Notes: generated by a model not told the origin, from the letters alone. A DNA stretch of 58,920 nt from Syntrophales bacterium (GCA_023229765.1 JALNYO010000021.1:1-58920); one strand, 5' to 3'; counted from the stretch's first letter, positions 20,001 through 35,000 are shown. Numbers and translations: made by a program.

Positions 20001-23000
20001 CGCCGCCTATACGATGAACGAATCGGTAACTCTACCCGGCGGGCTGACGGGGAACTGGTATATCATTGTGGCGGCCGATTACTACAGCTACCAGCAGGAG
20101 GCGAGCGAGACCAACAACTATCAGGCCAACCTCGTAACCTTGAGCGCCCCCGATCTGAGCCTCGGCACGGTTGCGGCCCCGACGACCATCGCCAACGGCG
20201 AGACACTGACCGTCTCCTGGAAGACGACCAACAGCGGCTCGGCGCCGGCTGAACACTCTTGGACGGAGAGGGCTGTGCTCTCCAAGGATGCCTACCTGGG
20301 GAACTACGACGATATCCAGGTGGGGTCTGTTTACCAGAGCGCATCTCTGGCCGCCGGCGCTTCGCTGGATCGCAGCGTCGCTCTTTCGACGCCTTGGGGT
20401 GTAACCGGCGACTATAAGCTCTACGTGCGGATCGATGCCTGGAACGAGCTGTCCGAGGCGAGCGAAACCAACAACGCCTTTGAGGCGATGCTTACGATCG
20501 TCTATGCCGAGCCGCCTGCCGACCTTGTCGTGGATGCCGTCACCGTGCCAGCCACAGGACTTACCGGACAGCCCTTGAGTGTGGCGTGGCGGGTGACCAA
20601 TAACGGCACCGCTGCGACAACGACCAGCGCCTGGACCGATACCCTTTATATCTCTGCGGACAACAACTGGGATGGCAATGATCGGATTCTCGCCTCCTTC
20701 GCCCATAAGGGGAGTCTCGGTTCCGATGAGAGCTATGGCGCGGTCGAGAATTTGACGATCCCCATTGACCTGCTGCCGCTGGAGGTCGCCTCCGCCGATT
20801 ATTGGATTTTAGTAAAGGCCGATATCTATAACCAGGTTCAGGAACCCGGCGCCGAAACGAATAACACGGGCGTCAGCCCCGGCGCCGTTACCGTGAACCA
20901 GTCGCCTGTTCCCGATTTGCAGGTGACGACCGTCACAGGAACGACCTCTGCCGTGGTCGGTCAGAATGTAACGGTTTCCTGGACAGTCGAAAACAGGGGA
21001 GGGGAGGAGGCGCAGGCCTCCTGGAACGACAGGCTTTACCTTTCTCTGGACGGGACAATGACCGGCGCCATTCTGCTTGGCACTTATTCCCGTTCACTGA
21101 ATCTGGCCGCCGGCGCTTCTTATTCACGAACCGAAACCATCGTGGCGCCCATAAGCGCCGATGGCAGTTCCTATCGCTGGCTTGTGGCAACCGATTATCA
21201 GAATCTGATTTACGAACGAACCAATGAGGGGAATAATACCGGCGTTTCCAGCGCCGTGGCTCTCAAGCATCCTGATCTCAAGACCGATACCGTGCAAATG
21301 AATCCGGCATCGACACAGTCCGGGTTCGACGTGACTGTCTCCTGGAAGGGCCGCAACAGCGGGACGGGGGCGACGGTTGCTTCCTGGACGGACCGCGTCT
21401 ATTTGTCAGGAAACGATACGCTTTCCGGCGATGATGTTTCGCTGGGCTTCCTTGCGCATGAGGGAAGCCTTGCCGCCGGCGGCAGTTATGACGCTTCTTT
21501 GGCTGTGACTCTTCCCAACGGGATTGACGGCAGTTATTATCTGCTTGTCCGTCCCGACGCCGGTAACGTCATTGTCGAGGGAACGGGGCTTGAGGAGGAT
21601 GTCGGTGTTTCCGCCGCGCTTGCGATCACGCTTGCGCCTTATGCCGATCTGGAGGTCAGCGGGGTGACCGCGCCGGAGCGAATCATCGGCGATCCGGCCG
21701 ATCTGCTGGTGCAGTGGATTGTGACCAACAAGGGCAATGGCACAGGCCTGACTTCCGACTGGATTGACGCCGTGATCCTCTCCCGGAATGCCATCCGGGG
21801 CGACGGCGATGATCTGGTGGTGGGGCGTTTTGCCCACTCGGGTTTGATGCCGGACAGTACTTCCTATAATGTAGAAAAGATCATCCAGCTTCCCGCCGCT
21901 TTTGAAGGGCGCTTTACTCTCTTTGTCTCAGCCGACATTGACAATCAGGTTTACGAACACACTGATGCAAATCCCAACACCGCATCGCCCGGTCATCTCG
22001 TTGACATCATGCCGCTTCCCTACGCCGATCTAACTGTCCAGAGCGTCAATCTGGAAACGGCGCTGACGACGGGTGTAGCCTTCAATTTGAGCTGGACAGT
22101 GGATAATTCGGGGATCGGCCCCACTTCAACGCCGGAGTGGTACGATGAGGTTTACCTTTCCGACTCGGCAGACGGCGCTAACTGGAAACTCCTCGGCAGT
22201 TTCAGTCGGGTAGGCAACCTGGCCGTGGGCGCCTCTTACACCCGTACAGTGGAGCTGACGATCCCGATTAATGCCACGATCGACCAGCAGATTGATAAAA
22301 CGCAGTATCTCTTTGTTAAAACAGCGACCGCCGCTCCTTATGAATTTATCTACAAGGGCAATAACACCAGGGCCTCCGCGCCGCTTATGGTGACCTATAC
22401 GGTGTCGCCCCGGGCGGATCTGCAGATCGTCAGCGTAACGGCCCCGGTCAGCGCTGCCGACGGAGCGTCAATTGACGTTACTTGGAAAGTCCAGAACAAT
22501 GGTTCACTCTTGGAGGGGGTGAACGGCGATGCAACTGGTTCCTGGACGGACGGTATCTATATTGCCCCCAATAACGATCGTGCCCAGGCAATCCGGATCG
22601 GCACTTTCATCATGAGCCAGGGGCTGGCGGCAGGCTATTCCTATACCCGTACCGAGAATTTCCGTCTGCCCCTCCACATCTCCGGGGTGTATGCTCTCTA
22701 TGTAAAGACCGACATTGCCGGCCAGGTGATCGACCCAGATTTGACCAATAACGATGATGTGATACACGAATTCACCGTTCAGCTCCAGACGCGCCCTGAT
22801 CTGCAGGTGACGACTCTTACCATTCCGGCTTCGGTGAAATCGGGCGCGGTGGTCGATGTGGAGTGGACGGTTTCCAATCTGGGGACAGTCGCCACCCCCA
22901 CAGGAGGCAGCCGCTGGTATGACGGCGTTTACCTCTCTTTGGACAACAAGTTGGACGGCGGGGACATGCTCTTGGCGTGGGAGCCCAATGGCTCAGCTCT

Positions 23001-26000
23001 GGCCTCAACCGAGCAGTACCGTTCGGTAGGTCACTACCGCATCCCGCAGGCGGCCCAGGGGCCGATGTGGATCCTTGCTGTGGTCGATGCCTCTGGCTCG
23101 GTCGATGAGTACCCATCCGACGGGAACAACGTGATGGCGGGGCAGCTTACCGTCGATGCCACCCCCGTGCCGCCTCCCGACCTCGTGGTTTCCAACGTCG
23201 CCGGCCCGACCGAAGCCTTTGACGGCAGCCAGATCACCGTCTATTACAAGGTGACCAACAAAGGCGCCGGCATTACCTTCCCGGCTGCCTGGAGCGACTC
23301 TCTGTGGCTTACCGCCGATAAAACCAGCCCCGGCGGAGGCACGGATCTTCGCATCGGCAGCGTTTCCCACACCGGCGCGCTGGAGGTTGGCCAGTTCTAC
23401 GAAGGAACCATCACCGGGACGATTCCCATCCATCTTCAGGGGATCTATGAGTTGATGGTTTATGCCGATTCCTGGAACCAGGTGTTCGAGCTGACCTTTG
23501 ACGTAAATCTTAATCCCGATGACCCGACGTCGCTGGACAACAACAACTTCAAGACCGCCTTGCAGCCGCTGACGATCCTCTACACCCCGCCGGCCGACCT
23601 CGAGGTGACCAATATCTCGGTTCCCGGGCAGGCGCTGGGCGGCAGCAAAACGACCGTTTCCTGGACCGTGGCCAATAACGGTTCGAATGTGACAGATCTC
23701 GATCGCTGGGCCGACGCAGTCTATGTCTCCGATGACGCCGTAGGAACGAACAAGACCCTGGTCTTCGCGCTGCTCCACGAGGGCGCCATGGAAAGGGGGC
23801 AGAGCTATACGCAGACCCTGGAGTTCACGCTGCCGCCGAGCGTTTTCGGGGAATACTTTATCGTCGAAACTAACGTTGACCCCAATATTTTGCTGACCGA
23901 TGAGGATGAACTGCTCCTCGAGATGGCAAAGGTGACGGACCGAATTTCCGAGAAGATCGGCGATCTGGAAACGATGAGCGTCTCCGAGGTCTATGCCAAG
24001 ATTGACAGCTTGAGCAAGTCGGAATTGCGGTGGATTCTCTGGGGCGAAGACAAGGTTGAGGTTCGCAAGGTCTGGGAAGGGCCGTTCACCTCAAACAACG
24101 ACCGCGCCGTCGTGAGCGTCATCCGGCCCATTCCTGCTGATCTTCAGGTTGCCGCGATTACGCTGCCGGATACAGCCTATTCCGGCGAGGCGATCACGGT
24201 GAAGTGGAGCGTAACCAACGACGGCGCCTATAGCGTTTATAAGGGCACCGAGCGCTGGACAGACTATGTCTATGTTTCTCCCGATCCGACCTTCATCTAC
24301 GAGCGGGCCCAGTTTGTGGGAAGCGTTGTTCACATGTCTTCCACCCCTCTCGGAGTCGGGCAGAGTTATGAAGCCTCGCTTACGGTTAATCTGCCCGTGG
24401 GGAGCGAGGGACGGCGGTATGTCTATGTTTTTACCGACCGCAATCCTTATGTGGAGTACAATTGGGGCGGGATAGACGCCCTGACCGGCATGGATTTTCC
24501 AGACTGGCCGACGGACGTCAGGACCCGCGTCTATGAGGGAGAAGCCGCAGCCAAACTCAATAACGTTGCTGCGAACGAAATGATGGTGGTTTACCGGGAG
24601 CCGGATCTGCAGGTGAAAGCCGGTTCCCTCGCGATTCCGACAGCCGCCGATTCCGGGCAGACCATCGACATTTCCTGGACGGTTAAAAACGGCGGCGAGC
24701 GCGCCACCCGGGGCGATTTCTGGTACGATCGGATTTACATCTCTCAAGACGGCTCCATCGATCTTTACGACCTTTTGATCGGCGAGCAGCGCCACACTGG
24801 GGTGCTGGAAGCGGGCGCGGAATATACGGTATCCGCCACGGTGCGACTGCCCGACGATATCCAGGGGACTTTCCACATCCTGGTTTACATCGACTCGCCC
24901 TACAATGTCAGCCAATATTTCAGCCGGTCGATGCCCTATCCCCAGACTACCGGCAATGTCCGCATCGAGTCTCCGATTCCCCCTTCCGCTTGGAACATGA
25001 TGGGGCAGGTGAAGGAATTCCAGGACGAAGCGGACAATATTATCGATACCACGCTGACGATCACGCTGGTCGATTCGCCCGATTTGCAGGTAACGGGTGT
25101 GACCCTGACCGGGAGCCAGGATGCCGCAGACGGGCATGCGATCTCGGGACGTCAATTCGGCGTATCCTATACGGTCACGAACCTCTCCGGCGGTGCAGTG
25201 CCGGAAAGGCAGAATCTTTGGACCGATTATATCTTTCTTTCGCGCGACAAGTACCTTGACGTGAAGAGCGACCATTTCCTGGGGCAGGTGAGCCATGACG
25301 GCGCGCTGCCGGGAAACGCCTTCTATACCGTGCCTTCCACCTTCATGGTGCCGCGGGGTCTTTTGGGTACCTATTATGTGTTGGTATTGACCGATGTTCC
25401 CAATGCCACGCATCCCTACGGATTTGTCTATGAGGGCAACAAAGAGGGTAACAACGCTACTGGCGTCGCAGTAACGGTTCCGCTGATTATCGATTCGGCG
25501 CCGCCGACGGATCTGGCGGTGACCGAGATTACGGTGCCTGCGGCGGGGCAGGTGAGCGCCGCCGTCACCGTCACCTACACGGTCACAAACATCAGCACTG
25601 TGGAGCCGGCTACCGGTTACTGGGCTGATTCCCTCTACCTTTCCGACAACGCCGTCTGGGATCTGGGCGACCGTCTCCTTGGGCGGGTGGAGCTTGAACC
25701 CGATCCCGATAAACCGGGCAAGATGCGGCCTATTTACCGCGATCTGGCGAAAGGCGAATCCTATACGGGAACGCTGAGCGCTGTTCTGCCGGCCGTTCTG
25801 CCGGGCGACTACCGGATCATCGTCCGCGCCGATATTTACGACGATATCAACGAGGGGAGCAATAACGGCAACAACAAGCTTGCCAGCGGCGATACGGTAA
25901 CCATCACGGCGCCGGTTCTCCAGCTTGACGCCCCCTATAACGACACGCTCACCGTCGGCGGCGAGCGCCTCTACCAGATTACCGTTCCGGCTGGTGAAAC

Positions 26001-29000
26001 CCTTGAAGTAACCCTGACGGCAGAGGACAAGACGATAGCCAATGAGCTCTATGTCCGCTACATGGGGCTGCCTAACTCGATCAATTATGACGGCGCCTTT
26101 GAAGGACATTTATGGAGCGACCAGACGGCGCGGGTGCCGCTGACTGAAGCCGGCGCTTACTATATTCTTGTGCGCTCTGCCGGCTGGCAGGATGCGGCGC
26201 GGGAGATCGTTCCGGGCGCCGAACCCGTTACCTCCGGGATCACGCTGAAGGCGCGTGTTCTGCCTTTCTCCATCCGCGAGGTAACCCCTGATTCCGGCGG
26301 CGATTCCCGCTATGTCACCCTGGAGGTGAAAGGGGCGCGCTTCTCTCCCTCCGCCATCGTGAAGTTGATCCAGCCCCAGTTCGCGGAGTACGAGGCGATC
26401 AGCTACAGGGTGATCGACGCTACGCGGATCATCTGCACCTTTGATTTGACCGACGCCCCCCACGGCCTCTACGACGTAGAAGTGATCAATCCCGACGGCG
26501 AAACGGCCAGGATTGCCTACCGGTATCTCGTGGAGGAGGCTGAGCCCTTCTCGCTGACAGTGGGCATGGGTGGGCCTAAGGAACTGGAATTCGGCGACGT
26601 GGGCTGGTACGGCTTCGGGGTTTACAGCCTGACGAATGTCGATATGCCTTATGTCCATTTCGAATTCAGCATGCCGTTTATCTTTAACGATACGGATTGG
26701 TACGAATATGTCCAGAACAAGATGAGCCCCGGCGAGGAATGGTACGCCGGCGAGGATGAGGTATGGCCGGTTGGAGACCGCCTCATCTTCCGAACAAACC
26801 TGACCGGTTCACCCGATATCGCCGGAGTGCCCTGGGCGGAACTCAATTCCATCCTGAATCTGGACGGCGAACTGATGGCGACGGGGTTCACCTTCGATTT
26901 CATCAACCGGGGCTATATGGGGCTCACCTTCACGGCCGACGTTTATGCCGAGATGCGCGATGTTCTGAAAAAAATTCCCACGGCTCTCAAGGATTTGAAG
27001 GACCCGGACGTCGAGCCGCAGTGGGACTATGACGCCCTTGCCTTCAAGTTCTATATTGCTGCGGCTGCCACGCCGATGACCGCGGCTGAGTACATTGCCT
27101 ACCAGCTTACGGCTGCCGAGAAGCTCCGTCTGGCGGTTCTGGAAGACGCAACCGCGCCGCGGGTGCTCATCGAGGCGGCAGCGGATGCCGCCGGCTGGGG
27201 CGCCCTCTATCTGGAAGGGCTGGAACAGGCCGGTCAGCTCCGACCGGAGGATACGCCGCCGGAAGTGCATACGATGCCGATCGTTTCGAGCCTTACGTCG
27301 GTGCTCACGGCGGGCCTGATCGGGATTGACACCAGGGGAGAGATTCTGCAGGGCGATCTGGCGGCATTTTTCGCGAAGGTGCGCAAGTGGTACGGGGATA
27401 CCCCGGATACGCGCATTCCCGGCGATACGCTGCCTACAGCGGCGGATTTTGATCTGGCGCTGAGTCATGAAACCCATTTCGAGGCTTTCTGGGTGCAGGC
27501 CGGGACCGGTATGCAGGAGGACAAGACCCCGGTGCAGGCGCCTAACCTTCAGGACTATTTCGGTCTGACCGGCGAGCGCTCCGATTCCGTGCGGATGATC
27601 GGGCCAGCCGGCTATGGTTCGGCGAATTTTATCCCGATCGATACGCTCCTTCCCTACACGATCACCTTTGAGAACCCGGCCACCAGCGACGCGCCGGTCC
27701 AGCGCATCCAGATTTACCAGAATCTCGACGATTCGCTCGACGTGCGCAGTTTCCTTTTGGGCGACATCTCGCTGGGCGATCTCCAGGTACACCTGCCCGA
27801 CAACCTTGCCTCCTTCAGCGGCGACTTTGATTTTATCGCGGAGCGGGGTTTTGTCCTCAGGGTGGTAGCCGGGGTGGATGTGGTAAGCGGCATTGCGCTC
27901 TGGACCTTTACGGCCATCGATCCCGAAACGGGTCTGGTCTTCTCCGATCCCCAGCGGGGACTGCTCCTTCCCAACACCGACCGCGCCCAGATGGGAACGG
28001 TGAGCTACACCATTACCCCCTGGCCGCTCTACACCGAGGATTTGACGCTGAAAACCGGCATCAAGGTTTCCGCATCCGCGCGGATCATCTATGACGGCGC
28101 CACCCCCCAGGACACGAATCTCCACACGGCGACCCTCGACGTTACACCGCCGGTGACGACGCTGAAGGTAGTGGACATGGGCAGCGGCGCGACGGGGAAG
28201 AACTCCTATCGTTTGAATTACTCGGCCGCCGACGATCAGGAAGGCTCAGGCGTCAAGGACTATACGATCTACGTCAGCGTCGATCGGGGCGTCTGGACAG
28301 TCTGGAAACGGCGCACGACGCTTACCGACGTAATCTATGAGGCGCCAGCCTCCTCCACCGCCGAATTCATCGTTCTAGCGGCTGACAATGCCGGTAACGT
28401 CGAAGCGGCGGGAAGCGGTGCGACCTTGCCCCCCTACAATCCCGGGATCAATTTGGGGACGGCCCCAACTGCCTCCCAGCTTACCCCCGAAACGCGGCGC
28501 GTTGTTGTGCCGGTATCATCAACACCTTCAACCAACCCGCTTTTCATTGAGGCGCTCAAGCAGATTCCCCGGGGCGGCTCTACAGGCGCCGTTTCCGGAT
28601 TTACCACGGTTTACGAACCGTTCTCGGCTACCGCCTATGCCTGGGATGTGCCGCTCTCCGGCGCCGGCATCGGCGCTCTGGGAATCGCCTTTGCCCCCGA
28701 TGGTTCAGTATTCGTAAGCGGTGGGGCAGGGCGCAGCAGCCTCTATCATCTGACGTCGCCGGGAGCCGTGAATGAGCCTTTGGCCACGCTTGAACTCCCC
28801 ATTTACAGCATGCTCTTCGATGGCGCCGGACGTCTCTGGGCCACTACCGGGGGCGGGCCGCTGGTCCGCATTGATCCGGAAACAGGGGCGATCCTCCAGC
28901 GCTATGGAGACGGCGTTGAGCTGGGGATGGCGTCTCATCCGACTTCCGGGAAACTCTATCTGGCGACCGCAAGCGGCATCGAGATCTTTGACCCGACAAC

Positions 29001-32000
29001 GGAGATCTTCACCACCTTCTCCTCCACCCGGGTTCAGGGGCTGGCCTTTGCCCCGGATGGCGTTCTGTACGGCATATCCTGGCCGGATGACGGCTATCTG
29101 CTCCGTTTCGACAACCGTGGCAACAGCGAAATCGTGTTGATTACCGAAAATCCCGCGGTCGGTATTGCCTTCGGAACGAACGGCACGCCGATGGAAAATC
29201 TGCTGCTGCTTACCCACGGCGATGCCGGTTACGTTACCTTGATGGATACGGTTACCCGCCGCACCATCCGGGTTGCCCAGGGAGGGATGCGGGGCGGGTT
29301 CGCGGCTGCCGCACAGGATGGAAGGATCTTCATTGCCAATGGGGCGCAGGTCGCTCTGATTTTCCCCGTTACGGCGCCGGTTGTTTTGAGCGTTACCCCG
29401 CTTGACGGCAAGAGTTTGCTGCCGGTAGTAAGCTCGGCGACCTTCCGTTTCGACGTGGCCATGCGGGCGCTGGGCGCCGCCGACCCGACTTCGGTTGACA
29501 ACCCTGCTAACTATATTCTGACCAATAAGACAAGCAGTCAGCCTGTTTCCATAATTCAGGCGGTTTATGACAACGACTCGCGGGTAGTGACGCTGCTGTT
29601 CGAACCTCTGGCAGCCGGCGCTTACGATCTCTCCGTCCGGACAACGGTTCGCAGCGCTGCGGGGCTGGCGCTTGCGACTGCGGTAACGAGCGAATTTGCC
29701 GTAATCGCCGATGTTACCGCCTCCCTTGCGCCGATCTTCAGAAACACCCGATTTGACCGGGCAGCCGGGGAAATAAGCTTTGACGTGGTTGTGACCAATA
29801 ATTTCAGCTTCGCCGTTTCCGGCCCTTACCGTCTCATCTTCTCCGGGCTGAAGGGGAGCAGTGCGGTTTTACGGGGCGCTGCCGGCCTGACGGATGAAGG
29901 ATTTTCCTATATCATCCTTGCTGACGACGGCAGCGGAACCCTTGCCGCGGGCGCTTCCACCGTGCTCAAGACCGTGACCGTTTACAACCCCGACCACCTG
30001 GCTTTCGATCTGATCAGCCGGGTTAATATTGATATAGCGGCTAATGATCCGCCCGTCATCACCACCGTCCCGGGGGCGACCGCCGCGGTGAACCAGTCCT
30101 ATACCTACAATGTAGCCGCCGCGGATACGCAAAACCTTTACTACCTCCTCGTTGAGGGTGGACCGGGGGCGATATTAGACAGCGCCAGCGGCTCTTTGTC
30201 CTGGACGCCCGCGCTTAGCAGCCCGGCTGCTGTACGGTTCCAGATCAAGGTTTTTGATGATCGGGGTGGTTTTGCCTCCCAGCAGTGGGAAGTGCAGGTT
30301 TCCGGGGTGAACAGCCCGCCTGTGATCCTGCCGATAGCCGACATTGCGTTGACCGAAGGAGATATCCTGGAGCTCCCGGTCGGGGCGACGGATGCGGAGA
30401 ATGACAATCTCTTCTACTGGGCGGAGCATCTGCCGGCCGGGGCCGTTTTTGACGCCGCCGCGCGTATTCTCAGATGGCAGACAGATGGGGCGGTGGCGGG
30501 TATTTACCGCGATGTTCGCGTTTATGCCGGCGACGGCGTCAGCATATCTTCACGGAGTTTTGAAATCACGGTTGCCAATCGCAACCAGGCGCCCGTGCTT
30601 GATATGGTTCCGGACAGGAATGTTGCGGAAGGACAGATTGTCGAATTCCGGCTCCACGCGACTGATCCGGACGGCGACAATGTCACCTTCAGCGCGGTCG
30701 GTTTGCCCCGCGGCGCAGAGCTGCATGCAAATACCGGCGTCTTTACCTGGATTCCCCGCTATGACGATCATGGCAGCTATACCGTACAATTCATAGCCGG
30801 CGACGGCGCGCAGAAAGTCATTCAGAGTGCGATAATCACGGTGCTCAATGTCAACGGCCCTGTTTATTTCGAGCCGCTTGATTCCTGGGAGATTTATGAA
30901 GGCCAGTCCCTGATGGTGCACGTGGCTGCCAATGACCCTGATAATCCGCTGGGAATCGGCATGGTTCTCGAAGACGGGACGGTTGACGCCGACATGCTGC
31001 TCCCGCAGTTGACCTGGCAGAACTCTTCCCTCCCGCAGGGTTCAGTTTTCAGCCCGGATACGCAGATATTCCGTTGGACGCCCGATTTTACCCAGGCGGG
31101 CACATATGCCATTGACTTCACCGTTGCCGATGACGGAGATGCAACCGGCACGTCAACTATCGCCACAGCGACGCTGCGTATCGTTATCCGCGACGCCAAC
31201 GCCAAGCCCGTAATTGAAACCGTTCAAAATCAAGCGCTGGCGGTTGTGGAAAATCAGGAATCCGTTCTGGAATTCACCGTTCGCGCCGACGACGCTGATC
31301 TGACCGTTCCGCTCCTTGCCGCCGTCAATCTGCCCGCCTTTGCGACCTTCACGGACAACAAGGATGGAACCGGAACGCTGCGGGCGGTTGTTTCCCACAC
31401 TGCTCAGCGCGGAGACTACACGATAACGATCAGAGCCACAGACAATGGAAACGGCAATCCGGCGGCCGCGCTCACCGGCGAGGCTTCCTTTGTGCTGAGC
31501 GTCCTGGCCCCGAACGCCGCCCCGCAACTGCCTGTCCTGCCAGCCCGTATCGCTGTTGTCGGCAGTCCGCTCACTTTCGAAATTGTCGTCGCCGATCCCG
31601 ATGAAGACCCGCTTGCCTTTACGCTGAGCGGTCTGCCGGGTGCAGCGACGCTGACGCCTGCGGTTGTTTACGGGAAGGCTGTTTTCTCCTGGACGCCAGC
31701 CACCGGCGATTTAGGCCAAGTTTACACGGCGACTATTTCCGTCACCGACAGCGGGAACGGCGATGCCGCCCGGGCGCTTTCTGTTTCGAGAAACTTTACG
31801 ATCAATGTCCGCGCTGCCAACGCGGCGCCGCTTCTGTCGCCCATCGGCAAACGCAATATTTCCGAACAGGGTCTGCTCACTTTTACCGTAAAAGGCACTG
31901 ATCCGGACGGCGACACGGTAAGCTACAAGGCAAGCGCGCTGCCGCGGGACGCCGTTTTTGATCCAATCAGCGGAGTTTTCTCCTGGACGCCCACCTACGA

Positions 32001-35000
32001 GCAGGCTGGCGTTTATAACGTGCGTTTCCAGGCGACCGACGGCCTTGCGGCGAGCGCTGAGGACGTTCTGATTACGGTGGCCAATACCAATCGTTCCCCG
32101 GTTTTCGTCCCGGTTCAGAAGATGCTGACCTACGAGGGGACGGGGATTCAGCTCTCAGTCAATGCCGGCGATCTTGACGGGGACAATCTCAACTACGCCG
32201 TGGCGAGTACGCTGCCCAAGGGGGCTACCTTTGACCCGATCAACCGGATATTCTTCTGGCAGCCAGGTTATGATCAGGCTGGTTCCTACACGATCCGCTT
32301 CACGGCGACTGATCCCGGCGGCCTTGTCGCTTCCTATGATGCCCTGATCGACATCCTGAACGTCAATCTGGCGCCCGAAATCGCCCCCATGAGCGGCCAT
32401 GTCGTTCTGGTAAATAATTCCTTTACCATGACAGTCCCGGGCTTTGATCCCGATGCGGGTTCCGTTTTGACATATACGGCCGAGGGGCTGCCCCTGGGGA
32501 CAGATTTGAATCTGACCTCCGGCATCCTCATGTGGACTCCGAACGCCACCCAGCTTGGCCGCCACGATATCCGAATCACTGTTTCCGATGGAGAGCTGAC
32601 AACTGCTCAGAATCTGCGGCTGGAGGTTTCCTTCGAGCCGATTGCGCCGAATGTCCTCATCGAACTGACGCCGGGCTTCCCCGTGACGGTGGGGCAGAGC
32701 GTCCTGATCCACGCGACCGCCTCGGGCATTGCTGACATCTCCTCTATTGCCATTTCGGTAAACGGACAGAATCTGACGCTTGACAAGTATGGCAGGGCGC
32801 GTTTCACGCCGTCTGCTGCCGGCCATGTTATTGCCACGGCGATAGCCACGGATAAGGATAGTTCCATCGGCCGCGCCACTGTGGATATCAGGGTGCGCGA
32901 TAATGCCGACGTATTGGCGCCTGAGCTTTCGATCCTGACACCCCCCGCAAGCAGTATTCTCACGGGCGTGGTGACAATCAGGGGAAGCGTCCTTGACAGC
33001 AACCTCGATTCCTGGAAACTGGAAATGTCCCTTTTGGGAGCGGCTCGTTTCCTGACAATCGGCGGCGGACTCCAGACGGTAGAAGCGGGAATCCTCGGTC
33101 AGATTGACGCAGCCGCTCTGCTCAATGGGTTCTATCTGCTCAAACTCACCGCCTCCGATATCAGCGGCCGCACCCGCAGCGTCGAGCGCGTGGTGGAGGT
33201 AAGCAGCGCCGTAAAAACCGGCGAGGTTGTGCTACAGGCCGTTGATCTCGAAGCGACCCTGGGCGGAGTTTCGCTTTCCCTGGCGAGGGCCTACAGCTCG
33301 CTGATGACGGATATTTCCGGATCATTTGGAACGGGATGGGTGCTTGCGGGCTATGACCTTGTCTTGCGCAGCAGCGTCGTTCCCACCGGTATGGAAAGCA
33401 GGGGGCTCTTTGCCGGCTACCGTGAGCAAACCCGTCTGACGCTGCTTTTGCCTGATGGCAATTCCGCTTCTTTCACCTTCACGCCACAGGCAGTCGAGGA
33501 GGCGGGGGTCGCCTTCTATCGGCCCGCCTGGACTGCCGATGCCGGCATAACCTGGCAGTTGACCACCTCTGACGCCGTCCTCGAACTGGCGCGGGGCATC
33601 TATTATCAGCGCGGCACGGGCCTTCCCTACAATCCGGCCAACGGAGCATTTTTCGGTGAAAATGCCTACCGTCTGACCGCTGCCGATGGTCAGATCTGGC
33701 AGTACAGCGCCGCGGGAACCCTCAAGATGATCAGCGCCGCCGGCAAGACGCTCATGGCGACCGATAGCGGCATCTTCGCCGCTGACGGTTCGAGCGTAAC
33801 CTTCCAGCGAGATGTCGCGGGGCGCATTGCGGTTCTGACCTCGCCCGCCGGGAACCGGATCCAGTACGGGTATGACGAAGCTGGTCTGCTGACTTCAGCC
33901 AACAATCTGGGAACGGGTCTGAGAAGCTGGTACGGATACCAGGCTGGTACCGCGCTCTTGAATATGACGGTTTCTCCGGAGGGGGAAGGCCAGCTTATCC
34001 GCTATGACTCTAAGGGGTTGCATACTTCTGATGAAGCGGTAAATTACGTCCTCGGGTCGTTGCGTCAGGCGCTTGCCGGAAGCTCCGCGGCAGTAATCGG
34101 CACGGGCGAGACGCTCCGCTGGGCCTTCCGGGTTACAGCAGAGGAGATGAACACCCTTGGCGCCGATTCCATGATCATTACCCTGCGGGCGACTGGAACC
34201 AGCGGGTTTACTCCCGCCGCGCCGCTTATTGAAGGCGCCCGGACAATTGGCGCAGGTGCAGGTTTTGCCCTCGTTTCGATTACGTCGCCTAGCCTCTATG
34301 TGGTCTCCGTCTCCGGAATTGACGGTTCGACGGCAGGCAGTGTTTCCCTGACGGTTGGGATCGCAGGCGACCTGAACGGCGACGGCCTGGTTGATGGCGC
34401 CGACGTGACGCTCTTCAATGCCGCCGACGGGAGCAAAGCAGGTGACGCCGCTTATCGTACCGCCGCCGACGTTGACAACAGCGGCACTGTGGACGCAACG
34501 GATCGGTATTTCCTGCTGCGCAATTACGGTTTTGTCGCCAATCGGGCGCCAGTCGCAGCGGCCGGGTCGGCTGCCACCTATATGGAAATTCCTGTCCGGA
34601 TCGATCTGCTGCCCCTGACGGCTGATGCGGATGGTTCCGCTCTCAATTTCGTGATCACGAATGTGAATGGCGGTTTGGTGACGATGGCGGGCGACGGCCA
34701 CACCGCTTACTTCCGCCCAGCGGCCGGCTTCAGCGGCGCGGCGAACTTCACATACATGGCCGATGACGGCTCGGCGCGCTCCACTTCCGGTACGGTGACA
34801 GTCAATGTCTCTACGGCGGCCCTTTTGGAGGTGCTCTTCCGTAGCGAAGAGGCGACGCTGCTGCTTCCAGTCGAAGCCTCCGCGCATCTGGTTCTCTATG
34901 GCCGCTTCGCCGACGGCGGCATTGTCCGCCTCCCGCCCGGTTATGCTCAATGGTCGTCTTCGGATGAAACTGTGGCGCTTGTGGATGCCACGGGCAGCGT

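Larger units (their letters stand above)
11731..25914 (+). repeat. About 34 tandem CARDB domains in the giant protein
   Basis: Units of about 120 residues each open with [PA]DL-x-V, continue with (V/I)SWTV-x-N-x-G, W-x-D-x-(V/I)-Y-L-S and a D/N-rich turn, and end with E-x-(N/D)-E-x-NN. Starts fall near 11731, 12130, 12541, 12901, 13261, 13624, 14385, 14742, 15112, 15478, 16480, 16849, 17227, 17587, 17953, 18328, 18700, 19063, 19426, 19798, 20149, 20518, 20911, 21271, 21643, 22024, 22414, 22795, 23176, 23593, 24136, 24601, 25078 and 25507. The DNA has diverged, so this is an old expansion. CARDB is an Ig-like adhesion fold. Confidence 0.85.

Noticed and set aside
24091..26109. 672-codon minus-strand open frame inside the giant gene
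   Set aside because: His- and Arg-rich product with no motif. It mirrors codon bias of the CARDB-coding strand, as do similar minus-strand frames at 33895-36201, 36262-37935 and 26809-28125.
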